Below, in pieces: positions 28,155 to 38,436 of a stretch of DNA of 64,000 nucleotides. The stretch is taken from positions 1 to 64,000 of the forward strand of contig NZ_JAPFPW010000008.1 of NCBI RefSeq assembly GCF_026155325.1. The letters run 5' to 3'. A program made the translations under genes and the position numbers. The DNA comes from Desulfobotulus pelophilus. GTDB lineage: Bacteria > Desulfobacterota > Desulfobacteria > Desulfobacterales > ASO4-4. Below the pieces are notes generated by a model that worked only from the letters and a program-made list of their open reading frames with translations, was not told the DNA's origin and did no database searches. Each line of letters begins with the position of its first letter. Position 1 is the first letter of the stretch.

Positions 28155-30102
28155 TCGAATGAGCATTGGTGCAAAATTGATGACAGGAGTAGTCGTCCTG
28201 CTGATTCTGACCTGTTCCGGCATGGGTTTTTTTTCGTACCGCGCGGCTTATCAGACCCTTCATAATACCATTGAAGAGTCCCTGCCCGTCATTGCGGAAG
28301 AAGGCGCCAAATATATCCGGGGTCAGCTGGACAACTATATTCTGGGCATAGAAAGTGTGGCTCAGCGTCAGGTGATTCGGAGCATGAACTGGCAGGAACA
28401 GCGACTGGCCATGGAAAGCGAGGTCCGTCGGCTGGGATATATGGATATGGGTATTGTCACCCCCGACGGGCTGGCCCGTTATCCGGATGGGACTACGGCT
28501 GAGCTGGGAGACCGTGGTTACGTGAAGGATGCCTTTGGTGGAAAAACCGTGATATCGGATGTGATTATCAGCCGTATTATTGATGCACCGGTTATGATGA
28601 TGGCAAGTCCTGTCCGGGATGAGAACCGACGGATTGTGGCTGTTCTCATCGCCCGGCTGGACGGTAATGTCCTTTCCCGCATTTCTGGGGACATCAAATA
28701 CGGAGAAAATGGATACTCCTATGTGATTAATGAAAAAGGCGCTCTGGTTGCCCACAACAATCGGGATTACGTGATGGAATCCCGCAATTTTCTTGAAGAG
28801 GGAAAAAACAATCCCCAGTACCGGCGCGTATCCGAAATGATGCAGCGCATGGTCAGGGGGGAGCGTGGTTTTGATGAATATCATTTTATGGGAGAAGACC
28901 GTCTTTTCGGTTTTGTTCCCATTGAAGGGACCAACTGGTTCATTACCGTTGGGGCGTTGAAGAATGAGGTCTTTGCGGATATTCATGCCATGCGGCTCCG
29001 CTTTCTGCTGTTTTCCGCAGGTTTTATTGCACTGGGGTGCATAGCCGCTTTTTTCTTCAGCCGGGCCCTTGTCTCTCCCATCCGGGATGTGGTCAGCATG
29101 TTGAAGGATATTGCCGGAGGAGAAGGCGATCTGACCCGGCGGCTCAGTGTGTCTACAAAAGATGAGATTGGTGATCTTGCTGCGTACTTCAATGCCTTTG
29201 TAGAAAAAATTCAGTCTCTTGTAACCATGATCGGTGACAATGTGCAAACCCTTGCCTCTTCCGCATCGGGTCTTTCCGCTGTCAGTACCCAGACCACGCA
29301 GGGTGTACAGTCTATGTCCGCAAAAACCTCTACAGCAGCCAGAGCTGCGGAGGAATCGCGTCTGAACACAACGGCTGTTGCGGCCAGTATGGAAGAAACC
29401 AGCACCAACCTTACCTCTGTGGCCAGCGCCACTGAAGAGATGAGCGCCACCATTGGAGAAATTGCATCGGGTTCGGAAAAGGCAAGGGCCATCAGCCATC
29501 AGGCGGGAGTTCAGGCGGCCTCCGTTTCTGCCCTGATGCATGAATTCGGGCAGGCCGCCCGTGAGATTGATCAGGTAAGCGAGACCATAACCAATATCTC
29601 TTCCCAGACCAATCTTCTGGCCCTCAATGCCACCATAGAGGCGGCCAGGGCCGGGGATGCCGGTAAGGGTTTTGCCGTGGTTGCAGGGGAAATCAAAGAG
29701 CTGGCCCGTCAGACCGCTGCCGCAACGGAAGATATCAAATCAAGGATCAGCGGCGTGCAGGAGTCTTCTGCCACAGCCATTGCGGATATTGAGAAGATTA
29801 CCGGTGTGATTGCAGAGGTCTGTGAACTGGTTGCCGGCATGGCCGCTGCCATTGAGCAGCAGACGGCCGTTACCCGGGAAGTGGCCGCCAACATTGCCCA
29901 AGCCTCCACCGGTGTGCAGGATGCCAATGAAAGGGTTTCTCACATTGCTTCTTCGTCGGAAACCATGGAAGCGGATATCCGGGATGTGGATCAGACGGCA
30001 GCGGAACTTAAGGCCGGTGGTCAGAAGGTGGAAGAAAGTGCGGTGGAGCTTTCCCGGCTGGCCGGACATCTGAGAGAGCTGGTATCCCAGTTCAGAGTTT
30101 GA
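28141..30102 (+). CDS. Methyl-accepting chemotaxis protein with Cache sensor
   Basis: This 653 aa receptor has a first membrane helix ([19 protein letters not shown]) and a periplasmic double-Cache domain (about 40-280, [18 protein letters not shown]). A second helix ([19 protein letters not shown]), a HAMP domain and the cytoplasmic signalling coiled coil follow. The hairpin tip reads [22 protein letters not shown]-like ([20 protein letters not shown]), and the protein ends at the coiled coil without a pentapeptide tether. The ATG at 28141 is preferred over 28135 for ribosome-site spacing (AAAAGGAAGG). The ligand is unknown, possibly a small organic acid or amino acid as for many Cache receptors. 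Confidence 0.94.
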   Translation: MILPDRMSIGAKLMTGVVVLLILTCSGMGFFSYRAAYQTLHNTIEESLPVIAEEGAKYIRGQLDNYILGIESVAQRQVIRSMNWQEQRLAMESEVRRLGYMDMGIVTPDGLARYPDGTTAELGDRGYVKDAFGGKTVISDVIISRIIDAPVMMMASPVRDENRRIVAVLIARLDGNVLSRISGDIKYGENGYSYVINEKGALVAHNNRDYVMESRNFLEEGKNNPQYRRVSEMMQRMVRGERGFDEYHFMGEDRLFGFVPIEGTNWFITVGALKNEVFADIHAMRLRFLLFSAGFIALGCIAAFFFSRALVSPIRDVVSMLKDIAGGEGDLTRRLSVSTKDEIGDLAAYFNAFVEKIQSLVTMIGDNVQTLASSASGLSAVSTQTTQGVQSMSAKTSTAARAAEESRLNTTAVAASMEETSTNLTSVASATEEMSATIGEIASGSEKARAISHQAGVQAASVSALMHEFGQAAREIDQVSETITNISSQTNLLALNATIEAARAGDAGKGFAVVAGEIKELARQTAAATEDIKSRISGVQESSATAIADIEKITGVIAEVCELVAGMAAAIEQQTAVTREVAANIAQASTGVQDANERVSHIASSSETMEADIRDVDQTAAELKAGGQKVEESAVELSRLAGHLRELVSQFRV

Positions 30103-30116
30103 CAATAGGAGAATGC

Positions 30117-31217
30117 ATGTCTTTTTTACCCTCTACCCGTCCCATCTGGCCCCATCCCGAAGAGGAAGGGGTTGTTCAGGTTATTGATCAGCGGCTTCTG
30201 CCCCACAAGGTGCAGATTCTGGATTTGCGCACAGTGGAGGATGCCATAGAAGCCATTCGGACCCTTACGGTGCGGGGTGCCCCTCTTATCGGGGCCTCTG
30301 CCGCCTGGGCCATGTATCTTGCCGCCTTCACTTCTCCCGGAGGCAGGGCGGAGTACCCTTGGATGGAAGACTGCTGCCGGAGAATCAAAGAGGCCCGTCC
30401 CACGGCCGTCAACCTTGCATGGGCTGCGGACCGGCTGATGGAAAAGCTGGTAGGGGTTCCGGAAGGCCCGGAACGAATTGTGGCCATGTATGAGGAAGCG
30501 GCAGCGGTTACGGATGAAGAAGCCCGTCGCTGCAGAGCCATTGGCGAGCATGGTCTTCCCCTTATTCAGGAGATAGCCAGAGTTAAAAACGGTGCTCCCG
30601 TCAACATTCTCACCCACTGTAATGCGGGATGGCTGGCCTGTGTGGCATACGGAACGGCTACAGCTCCTATTTATGCGGCCCATGGTGCGGGAATTCCCGT
30701 TCATGTGTGGGTGGATGAAACCCGTCCTTTGAATCAGGGTTCCCGGCTTACGGCCTGGGAGCTGGGAGAGGCTGGGGTACCCCATACGGTGATTGCGGAC
30801 AATACGGGAGGCCATCTCATGCAGCAGGGGATGGTGGATATGGTGATTGTGGGAACGGACCGGACCACCGGTACAGGAGATGTGGCCAACAAAATCGGGA
30901 CCTATCTCAAGGCTCTGGCCGCAAAGGACAATGGCGTGCCATTTTACGTAGCTCTGCCCTCTTCCACCATTGACTGGGAGCTGGAAAAGGGATCGGATAT
31001 TCCCATAGAAGCCAGAAGTCCGGATGAAGTGCGGTATGTCCATGGCATGGACGATGAGGGCAGGCTGACAAGGGTGCTGGTGCCTCCGGCTGCCAGTCCT
31101 GCCATGGATTATGCCTTTGATGTGACACCGGCCAGGCTGGTGACGGGTCTCATTACGGAAAAGGGTTTCTGTGCGGCCAGCAGAGAGGGACTTCTTTCTC
31201 TTTTTCATGAACCATAG
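30117..31217 (+). CDS. mtnA: S-methyl-5-thioribose-1-phosphate isomerase
   Basis: This 366 aa enzyme isomerises methylthioribose-1-phosphate to methylthioribulose-1-phosphate in MTA salvage. Diagnostic motifs are RGAPLIGASAAW, the catalytic Cys in LTHCNAGWLA, DETRPLNQGSRLTAWEL and the catalytic Asp in VGTDRTTGTGDVANKIGTY. The ATG at 30117 has TAGGAGA upstream, and the gene begins 14 bases after the chemoreceptor stop. Later pathway enzymes (MtnB and others) are absent from the window. Confidence 0.96.
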   Translation: MSFLPSTRPIWPHPEEEGVVQVIDQRLLPHKVQILDLRTVEDAIEAIRTLTVRGAPLIGASAAWAMYLAAFTSPGGRAEYPWMEDCCRRIKEARPTAVNLAWAADRLMEKLVGVPEGPERIVAMYEEAAAVTDEEARRCRAIGEHGLPLIQEIARVKNGAPVNILTHCNAGWLACVAYGTATAPIYAAHGAGIPVHVWVDETRPLNQGSRLTAWELGEAGVPHTVIADNTGGHLMQQGMVDMVIVGTDRTTGTGDVANKIGTYLKALAAKDNGVPFYVALPSSTIDWELEKGSDIPIEARSPDEVRYVHGMDDEGRLTRVLVPPAASPAMDYAFDVTPARLVTGLITEKGFCAASREGLLSLFHEP

Positions 31218-31312
31218 GGTCTGGTGGAACAGGAAGGAAGAGTTTGGCTGTGCATGGGCCATGCTTGGTATGATTTTTTTGACCGGCCGTCTTAGACGTA
31301 CCGGTGCTTGTT

Positions 31313-31342
31313 AAAAAAGGGTGGCCATGGCCACCCTTTTTT
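31313..31342. terminator. Bidirectional terminator between mtnA and phaC
   Basis: A perfect 30-base palindrome has arms AAAAAAGGGTGGCCA and TGGCCACCCTTTTTT. It lies between convergent genes and has a T-run on each strand. Confidence 0.92.
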
Positions 31343-31396
31343 CATACCGGATGATTTTGTATCGGTTTTCTGATGGTTTCGCAGCAGAACAACATT

Positions 31397-33169
31397 TTAT
31401 TTTTCAGTTACATAGGTGCCGGGTGCCGGGCCAAGGTCTCTGGCTTTTTCCGGAGGCCATGGCAGTTTGTCCGTTTCCGGCTGACTGCGTTCCTTCAGCC
31501 AGGCAGTCCAGTCCGGCCACCAGCTGCCTTCGTGCATGTGGGCCGTGGCCAGCCAGTGCTCCGGTCCTTGGCCGAGGGTACCGTCCGTATGGTAATGCCC
31601 TTTGCTTCCCGGAGGGTTGATGACGCCCGCAATGTGACCGCTGGAGGAAAGAACGAACTTGATGGGCGATGTTACAAAGTGGGGAATTCTGTATACGGAT
31701 TTCCACGGGGCAATGTGATCTTTCAGTGTACCTACGGAATAAAGATCCATATCGATGTTCCGGAGATCAATGCTGCGGCCGTCGTCCATGCGGAATTTAC
31801 CTTCGGTGAGTTCATCTTCCAGATAGAGACGCTCAAGGATATCAATGTGCAGCCGCATGGGCATGCGGGTGCCGTCGTCGTTCCAGAACAGGAAATCCAG
31901 ATTGAAGGGGTCTTTTCCGAGGAAGAACTCATCAATGAGGAAGTTCCAGTACAGATCTCTGGGTCTCAGAAGGCTGTAGGTCTGCATCATGTTGGACTTG
32001 GGCAGGTAGCCCTGTTCTTCCATGAGATCCTGTAAAAAGGTAATCTGGCTTTCGTCAATAAAGCATCTCAGATCGCCGGCATCGCTGAAATCCAGCTGTG
32101 CGGCGAAAAAGGATATGCTCTGGATGGAGGTATCTTCCTGGCTCCTGAGATAGGCTGTGGCAATGGCACAGAGAATGGCTCCCATGCAGTATCCCGTAAG
32201 GTGTACCCCCTTACTTCCCGTGATGTTGCGGATTTCCGCTACGGCCTCCACAAGACCGGTTTTGACATAGCTGTCAATGCCATCGTTGCGGAAGCTGCCG
32301 TCCACATTTTTCCAGCTGATGATAAACACGGTGAAACCCTGTTCCGTCAGGTAGCGAGCCAGGCTGTTGTGGGGGCTAAGGTCCAGAATGTAGTATTTGT
32401 TGATCCAGGCTGGAACCAGGAGGATGGGGGTGCCGACGGCTTTATCCGTAACGGGTTCGTACTGGATCAGCTCGATGAGACGATTGCGGTACACTACTTT
32501 ACCGGGAGTGCAGGCAAGGGTTTTGCCCACCTCGTAATAGTCATCCCGGCTGTGACGGACCACCAGCTCCCCCCCATGGGTGGAGAGGGTATCAATAAGG
32601 TTTTGTATACCTTTGACGATATTCTGCCCGCCTTGTTCCATGGTGGTGCGGATTACCTCCGGGTTGGTTACGGGAAAGTTGAGAGGGTTCATCATGGCGG
32701 TAATCTGGTGGGTAAAAAACTGTACCAGAAGATTGGAATGATTGGAAACACCGCGGATATCCTGAAGCCGGGTTTCCAGGTGGCTTTCCAGCCGAAGAAA
32801 AGTATCTCTGTAAAGGGAGAAGGGCCATGTTTCCCATTGGGGATCCCGGAAGCGGCGGTCAACGGAAGGAGGAGCCGTACCGGTCTGGATGGCTGCCATA
32901 TCCGATAAAAAATGCATTTGCTCCAGAAAGAGGCGAAAGCGGGTTCCGGGGCTCCATGCCAGATGGATCATGGCGTCGAAATAGGCCCTGCTGAAGGCGG
33001 GAATATCAATGGGCCCGGTCAGGGGAACCATGGCTTTCCGGAAGTTACGGTCAATAATATGGGCTGCTTCCAGAACGCTGTCTTGAGTTGGCTTTTCCAT
33101 GTTCTCTACAGCAGGATTCTCTTTGGCTGGTTTGGGATTGCGGATAATGGGCTTTTTCTGGGCTTTCAT
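31397..33169 (-). CDS. phaC: Class I poly(3-hydroxyalkanoate) synthase
   Basis: This 590 aa enzyme polymerises 3-hydroxyacyl-CoA on the PHA granule surface. The lipase-like box with nucleophile Cys is LTGYCMGAILCA, the catalytic Asp lies in LFWNDDGTRMP and the His in SSSGHIAGVINPPG. The length and the lack of a PhaE/PhaR partner indicate class I. The C-terminal WWPDWTAWL is typical. No phaA, phaB or phasin gene lies in the window. The ATG follows AAGGAGGATTC. Confidence 0.96.
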   Translation of the reverse strand: MKAQKKPIIRNPKPAKENPAVENMEKPTQDSVLEAAHIIDRNFRKAMVPLTGPIDIPAFSRAYFDAMIHLAWSPGTRFRLFLEQMHFLSDMAAIQTGTAPPSVDRRFRDPQWETWPFSLYRDTFLRLESHLETRLQDIRGVSNHSNLLVQFFTHQITAMMNPLNFPVTNPEVIRTTMEQGGQNIVKGIQNLIDTLSTHGGELVVRHSRDDYYEVGKTLACTPGKVVYRNRLIELIQYEPVTDKAVGTPILLVPAWINKYYILDLSPHNSLARYLTEQGFTVFIISWKNVDGSFRNDGIDSYVKTGLVEAVAEIRNITGSKGVHLTGYCMGAILCAIATAYLRSQEDTSIQSISFFAAQLDFSDAGDLRCFIDESQITFLQDLMEEQGYLPKSNMMQTYSLLRPRDLYWNFLIDEFFLGKDPFNLDFLFWNDDGTRMPMRLHIDILERLYLEDELTEGKFRMDDGRSIDLRNIDMDLYSVGTLKDHIAPWKSVYRIPHFVTSPIKFVLSSSGHIAGVINPPGSKGHYHTDGTLGQGPEHWLATAHMHEGSWWPDWTAWLKERSQPETDKLPWPPEKARDLGPAPGTYVTEK

Positions 33170-33552
33170 GAATCCTCCTTGCTGATATAACGAAGGTGGG
33201 AAGGGCTAACAGGGGGCAGGTCGCATTTCGGGAAACTCCGTCTTCTATATCATGCTTTATGAACAAGGAGCAATCCCTGTTGTTTTTTGCGGTGGAATCC
33301 TTCATCCTTTGATAAAAAAGACCCCGTGAATTTTTTGTGGTATACAAGTATGATCTTTATGGAAAAAGAGGGTGTTTTTTGCCCTGAATAATCCTTTGCA
33401 GGGCTTGCCGTCATATTGTTTTTTGTGTGTGAACCTTGTTTATTAGGGCAAAATCGTTATGCCAGCAGGATGACACTCTGTACTCATAGGGAGACGGAAT
33501 CCTCAGGATTCACTAACTTTCCCCCCTTTCCCCTCTGCATGCAGGAGGCGCC
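33170..33552. other. Divergent intergenic region upstream of phaC and a methyltransferase gene
   Basis: This 383-base AT-rich spacer holds a small hairpin (GCCCTG 33379-33384 with CAGGGC 33397-33402). No gene, RNA or confident promoter is recognised. The ribosome site GCAGGAGGCGCC sits at its right end. Confidence 0.4.
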
Positions 33553-34368
33553 ATGTTTTCCTCCCTTTCTTCTCTGAAAGCCGTTTCACGGACACTGATG
33601 CTTCCTCTTTTTTTCAGGGCGGAAGAATGTCATGCAGCAGACCCCATTGTCCATGACCCCATGGCACGGGAACTTGTTGATCAGATCCCTTATAACTTTC
33701 ATGCATTCAGGGGCCATACCCTGATGAAAACCGCAACACTGATGCGTGTGGCTGCCGTGGACCGCATGGTGCGGGACTTTCTTGCTTCCCATCCGGATGC
33801 GGTGGTGGTGAACGTGGGCGCCGGGCTGGACACCCGTTTTTTCCGCATGGACACGGGGAAGCTGGACTGGTATGAACTGGATCTGCCGGAAGTGATGGCC
33901 ATCCGCCGTTTCTTTTTTGAGGAAACCCGGAGGTATCATATGATTGACGCGTCACTGCAAGATACCGGATGGTATGGTTCCATAGCGTCGGAGGGCCGCC
34001 CTCTGCTGATTATTGCGGAGGGTGTTCTGATGTATCTGTCAGAAAAGTGTGTGCGGAGTTTTGTGCAACAGATTCAGAAACATTTTGCCTGCTCTTCTCT
34101 GGTATTTGATGCCGTCAGTCCCTATCAGGTGGCGATGAGTGCTTTCAACCCTACCCTCTGGCTGATGGGAGCCCGTTTCAGCTGGGGTATCAGCAGTCCC
34201 CGTGAACTGGAAGGCTGGCAGGGAGATATCCGGCTTTATGAAAGCTGCTATTACCTGAATGAGCCCCTGCCCCGGATGGGGTGGCTGAACTTTTTTTCCT
34301 GTTCACCGGCCGTACGTTTTGGCTTTTCCGTGCAGGCCTATGTTCTTGGAAAAACACCTTCTCCCTGA
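33553..34368 (+). CDS. SAM-dependent O-methyltransferase, leucine carboxyl methyltransferase (PPM) family
   Basis: This 271 aa methyltransferase has the SAM-binding motif VVNVGAGLDTRFFRMD (about residues 85-100). The acidic ribose contact (WYELDLPEVMAIRRFF) and LLIIAEGVLMYLSE follow, all hallmarks of the LCMT/PPM1 family. Bacterial members methylate carboxyl or hydroxyl groups of small molecules, often in secondary metabolism. The substrate here is unknown, and its neighbours give no pathway clue. Confidence 0.83.
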   Translation: MFSSLSSLKAVSRTLMLPLFFRAEECHAADPIVHDPMARELVDQIPYNFHAFRGHTLMKTATLMRVAAVDRMVRDFLASHPDAVVVNVGAGLDTRFFRMDTGKLDWYELDLPEVMAIRRFFFEETRRYHMIDASLQDTGWYGSIASEGRPLLIIAEGVLMYLSEKCVRSFVQQIQKHFACSSLVFDAVSPYQVAMSAFNPTLWLMGARFSWGISSPRELEGWQGDIRLYESCYYLNEPLPRMGWLNFFSCSPAVRFGFSVQAYVLGKTPSP

Positions 34369-34433
34369 GCCACCGGACCTTCAAGGTCCTTATCCCCATG
34401 GTATTGATTTAAAAACGTTTTTGTGGAGTCCCT

Positions 34434-34931
34434 ATGCTGACAGAAGATGAAAAAAAGATTATCAGTGCCATTCAGGGAGATCTTCCTCTGGATCCAAGGC
34501 CCTACAGAATTCTTGCCGAAAGTGTTGGAATGGATGAGGATCGCTTTCTTATCCTTCTTAAAGGACTGGATGAAAGAAAGCTGATCCGTCGTTATGGAGC
34601 CACCCTGCGCCATCAGAAATCCGGTTTCTCGGCCAATGCCATGGTGGCATGGAAGGCTCCGGAAGACAGGGTTCTTGAGATTGGCAGAATCATGGCTGGT
34701 TTTGAAGCCGTTTCCCATTGCTATCGCAGGGATCCCAAGCCGGGCTGGCCCTATAATCTTTATACCATGGTCCATGCGAGAACCCATGAATCCTGTCGCA
34801 GTCTCGTGGCGGAAATGTCGCAGCAGGCAGGCCTTGCAGAGTACTCCATGCTGTTCAGCATCCGGGAGCTGAAAAAAACATCCATGCGCTATTTCGAGTC
34901 GGAAGACTGGATGGAAGATGGCGAAGGGTGA
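34434..34931 (+). CDS. Siroheme decarboxylase subunit (AhbB-like, Lrp/AsnC fold)
   Basis: This 165 aa protein has an Lrp-type winged helix start (LTEDEKKIISAIQGDLPLDP) followed by a ligand-binding half. The motif RRYGATLRHQKSGF is typical of AhbA/AhbB and NirDLGH. These catalyse decarboxylation of siroheme to didecarboxysiroheme in the alternative heme route of sulfate reducers and archaea. The order and RRYGA motif favour AhbB. No ahbA, ahbC or ahbD is adjacent. A plain Lrp regulator is unlikely given this motif. Confidence 0.82.
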   Translation: MLTEDEKKIISAIQGDLPLDPRPYRILAESVGMDEDRFLILLKGLDERKLIRRYGATLRHQKSGFSANAMVAWKAPEDRVLEIGRIMAGFEAVSHCYRRDPKPGWPYNLYTMVHARTHESCRSLVAEMSQQAGLAEYSMLFSIRELKKTSMRYFESEDWMEDGEG

Positions 34932-34963
34932 GAAAGGTTTACAGATGGGGTATTCCGGCGTGC

Positions 34964-34991
34964 AGGCCCCATGACCGCTGTCACGGGGCCT
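34964..34991. terminator. Hairpin between convergent ahbB-like and transketolase genes
   Basis: Arms AGGCCCC (34964-34970) and GGGGCCT (34985-34991) form a GC-rich hairpin in the 67-base space between convergent genes. The T-tract is poor on both strands, so termination would be weak. Confidence 0.5.
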
Positions 34992-34998
34992 CTGCCTG

Positions 34999-37002
34999 TT
35001 ACTTTTTCCGTGCCAGTACAACAGCCCGGTTGACAATATTTTCCACAAAATAGCCAAAATGACGCAGTACATCTTTGTCCGGGCCTGAAGCGCCGAAGGT
35101 TTCTATGGAAATAATGTCGCCTTCGTCACCTGCATACTTATGCCAGCCCATGGCAATGCCGGCTTCAATCACCAGCCTTTTTGTAAGGGCCGGGGGCAGA
35201 ATGCGTTTTTTGTATTCGTCCGTATCCTTTTCAAAGAGTTCCCAAGAGGGCATGCTGATCACCCGTGCCTGAATTCCTTTTTCCAGAAGAATCCTGCGTG
35301 CCTCCACAGCCAGATGCACCTCAGAACCGGAAGCAATGAGAGCCATATCCGGTGTTCCTTCGGCATCCTCCAGAATATAGGCACCCCTTTCCGGCCGTCC
35401 TCTTTTATTGTCGGTATGGAGAACGGGAAGCCCCTGACGGCTGAGAATCAGGGCTGTGGGGCTGGAGTTGCTGCGCATGGCTACTTTCCATCCCACGGCC
35501 GTTTCATTGGCATCCGCCGGCCGGAAAACCGTAAGATTGGGGATGGCCCGTAAGGAGGCCAGATGCTCCACGGGCTGGTGGGTGGGACCATCTTCGCCCA
35601 CGGCAATGGAATCGTGGGTAAACACATAGATGAGAGGCAGGTGCATGAGGCTGGCCACCCGGATGGCAGGGCGCATATAGTCGGCAAAGACAAGGAAGGT
35701 GGCGCCGTAGGGCCGGATTCCGTTGTGCAGGAACATGCCTGCCATAATGGCACCCATGGCGTGTTCCCTGACACCGAAACGGATATTGCGGCCTTCGGGG
35801 CTTTCGGCCTGAAACTCTGTTTCGCTGTTTAAAAAGGTTTTATTGGAGGGTGCCAGATCGGCGGATCCACCCATCAGGGAAGGAACTTTTGCGGCAATGG
35901 CATTGAGCACCTTGCCGGAAGCTGCCCGTGTGGCAACTTTCTCACCGGGGGTAAAGTAGGGAATGTCCTTATCCCATCCATCTGTGAGAAAACCGCTCAT
36001 GGAATCCAGCCAGAGGTTGGCCATAGCCTTATGTTCTGCTGCGTAGCGACGGAAAAGTTCCAGCCAGGCATCTTCCTTTTCCTGCATCGTTGCCTGAACA
36101 CCGGCAAAGTGGGCGTATACTTCGTCCGGAACGTGGAAGGCGGCATCCTCTGGCCATCCATAGGCTTTTTTGGTCAGGCGGACCTCTTCGGCACCCAGAG
36201 GAGCGCCATGGGCATCCGCGGATCCTTCCTTGTTGGGACTGCCAAAGGCAATGCGGGTTTTCAGAACAATCAGGGAAGGTCTGTCCGCAATGGTTTTGGC
36301 CGTTTCCAGAGCCTCTGTTATGGCATCCAGATCATTGCCGTCGGTGAGGGTCTGGGTGTGCCATCCCATGGCTTCCATGCGACCGGCCACATTTTCCGTA
36401 AAGGCAATGTTGGTTGATCCTTCAATGGAAATGTCGTTGGCATCGTAGAGACAGATCAGTCTGCCCAGTTTCTGATGACCCGCAAGGGACATGGCTTCAT
36501 AGGCAATACCTTCCATGAGATCCCCGTCACCGCACATTACATAGGTGAAGTGCTTTACCAGATCAAAGCCGGGCCGGTTGAAGCGGGCGGCCAGATGGCG
36601 TTCTGCCATGGCCATGCCCACGGCATTGGCAATGCCCTGACCTAAGGGACCGGTGGTGGTTTCCACCCCGGGTGTGTGGCCGAATTCAGGATGCCCCGGT
36701 GTTCTGGAACCCATCTGACGGAAGGCTTTCAGGTCTTCCAGGGAGACACCGTATCCGGAAAGATGCAGCAGGCTGTAAAGCAGCATGGAGCCATGACCGC
36801 CGGAAAGTACAAAGCGGTCTCTGTCCAGCCATGCGGGGTTTTTGGGGTTGTGGTTCATCACCCGGGTCCAGAGGGCATAGGCGGCGGGTGCAAGGCCCAT
36901 GGGGGCTCCGGGGTGTCCGGAATTGGCCTTTTCTATGGCATCCATGGCCAGGGTACGGATGGTGGTAACGCAGAGGGCGTCTGTGGACGGGGTGGAACTC
37001 AT
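34999..37002 (-). CDS. tkt: Transketolase
   Basis: This 667 aa thiamine-diphosphate enzyme of the pentose phosphate pathway transfers two-carbon ketol units. Motifs include [17 protein letters not shown], the ThDP/Mg site ([15 protein letters not shown]) and [20 protein letters not shown]; the C-terminal domain is complete. The ATG at 37002 was chosen for its ribosome site (AAGGAGATGCCCC) and the family start [20 protein letters not shown]. Confidence 0.97.
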   Translation of the reverse strand: MSSTPSTDALCVTTIRTLAMDAIEKANSGHPGAPMGLAPAAYALWTRVMNHNPKNPAWLDRDRFVLSGGHGSMLLYSLLHLSGYGVSLEDLKAFRQMGSRTPGHPEFGHTPGVETTTGPLGQGIANAVGMAMAERHLAARFNRPGFDLVKHFTYVMCGDGDLMEGIAYEAMSLAGHQKLGRLICLYDANDISIEGSTNIAFTENVAGRMEAMGWHTQTLTDGNDLDAITEALETAKTIADRPSLIVLKTRIAFGSPNKEGSADAHGAPLGAEEVRLTKKAYGWPEDAAFHVPDEVYAHFAGVQATMQEKEDAWLELFRRYAAEHKAMANLWLDSMSGFLTDGWDKDIPYFTPGEKVATRAASGKVLNAIAAKVPSLMGGSADLAPSNKTFLNSETEFQAESPEGRNIRFGVREHAMGAIMAGMFLHNGIRPYGATFLVFADYMRPAIRVASLMHLPLIYVFTHDSIAVGEDGPTHQPVEHLASLRAIPNLTVFRPADANETAVGWKVAMRSNSSPTALILSRQGLPVLHTDNKRGRPERGAYILEDAEGTPDMALIASGSEVHLAVEARRILLEKGIQARVISMPSWELFEKDTDEYKKRILPPALTKRLVIEAGIAMGWHKYAGDEGDIISIETFGASGPDKDVLRHFGYFVENIVNRAVVLARKK

Positions 37003-37218
37003 GGGGCATCTCCTTGGAAAAAAAGAAAAAAGCATCCTCCTTCGGTCAATCCGGGCCATTGGTTACACCGGATGTGAGCAGGATGCAAGAATTTTCAGGG
37101 CTTGCAGGTTCTATGGACAAGATGCATTGGCTGAACCTCCTCATGGCTAAAGCCAGATGCTTTACGATGAGGTTTGGTAAAAAAGGCTGGAACGATCTGC
37201 TTCATGCCCGTGCAGAAA

Positions 37219-37246
37219 GATGCCCTCCCTGCACAGGGAGGGCATC
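37219..37246. terminator. Strong hairpin between radical SAM gene and tkt
   Basis: Stem GATGCCCTCCCT / AGGGAGGGCATC (12 bp, loop GCAC) lies 42 bases past the radical SAM stop on the minus strand. The following T-run is short. It may be a terminator or a processing site before the tkt leader (37003-37218, in which nothing else is recognised). Confidence 0.6.
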
Positions 37247-37287
37247 CGGAAATACCGTTCCTTCCCGTCTGAGCGGGAAATGCGGTT

Positions 37288-38157
37288 TTAAAGGGCTCTG
37301 AGATATTCGGGTTTCAGTTTGATCTTTCCTGCCAGTGCATCGGTGATCATTTTGAGGGTTCTGTCCCTGTCCTGAGGCAGACGGGCCCGAATGGGCAGAT
37401 AATTGGATGCATGATTGGCATGGAACAGTCCATCGGAAAGATCTGTGCTGGCAATCATCATACCCAGCTCCTGCAGCATTTCCTCCGCACCGATCAGTTC
37501 AAAACGCCCTTCCTGATGATCTTTGTTCAACGGAGCCCCCGGTGTCAGCATGAGGCTTAAGGCACCCACAAATTCGGGGTCTATGGCCGTCAGCACCCTG
37601 CCCGTTTCCTTTGCATGGATCATGGAGCGCTCCCTTCCGGCAACGCCATTCAAGACAGTAATGGACAGCTTGATGCCAGCGGAGCGAATTTTTTTGCCCA
37701 TTTCTATCATGCGGGCACTGTCCGCTCCTTTATGAATGGCTTTCAGGGTCACGTCATCTCCCGTTTCAAGGCCAAAATAAGCAATGGTCAGCCCCAGATC
37801 CTTGAGCTGTTTCATTTCTTCAACCGTTTTGGAGGCAATGCTCTTGGTGTTGGCGTAGGTCCCCACCCTTTCCAGCCAGGGTAACTGGCTCCTGATGCGC
37901 TCCATGATGGGTACCAGCCGCTTCATGGGCAGGATCAGGGCATCACCGTCACAGAGAAAAAGCCTGTTGATGCGGCGGTATTTTCTGGCGGCATAGTCGA
38001 TATCCTTGAAGATCTGTTCATCGGTTTTAATGGTGAAGCGTTTGGCTTTGTACATCTCGCAGAAGGTGCACTTGTTGTGGGAGCAGCCCACCGTCACCTG
38101 CAGTAAAATAGAATCCGCCTCGCTGGGGGGGCGGAAGATCATGCCCTGATAATCCAT
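37288..38157 (-). CDS. Radical SAM protein of unknown specificity
   Basis: This 289 aa protein starts its iron-sulfur motif at [12 protein letters not shown], a CX4CX2C spacing rather than the common CX3CX2C. A TIM-barrel pattern follows, with a Gly-rich SAM contact ([11 protein letters not shown]) and an ELP3/MiaB-like middle ([20 protein letters not shown]). Proteins like this are widespread in anaerobes and mostly uncharacterised. There is no TRAM, B12 or SPASM domain. The ATG start fits, and a purine-rich ribosome site (AAAGGTGAGAACC) precedes it. Confidence 0.82.
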   Translation of the reverse strand: MDYQGMIFRPPSEADSILLQVTVGCSHNKCTFCEMYKAKRFTIKTDEQIFKDIDYAARKYRRINRLFLCDGDALILPMKRLVPIMERIRSQLPWLERVGTYANTKSIASKTVEEMKQLKDLGLTIAYFGLETGDDVTLKAIHKGADSARMIEMGKKIRSAGIKLSITVLNGVAGRERSMIHAKETGRVLTAIDPEFVGALSLMLTPGAPLNKDHQEGRFELIGAEEMLQELGMMIASTDLSDGLFHANHASNYLPIRARLPQDRDRTLKMITDALAGKIKLKPEYLRAL

Positions 38158-38436
38158 AGGTTCTCACCTTTATTAATATGGTTTTTTTATGGTTTTAACT
38201 TCTTGTGCCATGTAATCTCCGCATGGGTGGAACGGGGAGACCGGTTGAGGAGCGGGTGCGGCCTTACTTTTTTGTGCGTGGCCGGAAGCTCTGTTATCCT
38301 TAAAAACATACAACACTTTCCAGTCCTTGCAAGGCCTGCCCTTGACAAGCGCTTTTTTCACCCCATTTTTTGGCAGAAATGGAACCGTGTGCACTCTGTG
38401 TTGTTTAATGTATCACACCTGAGGAGAAAAAGACCC

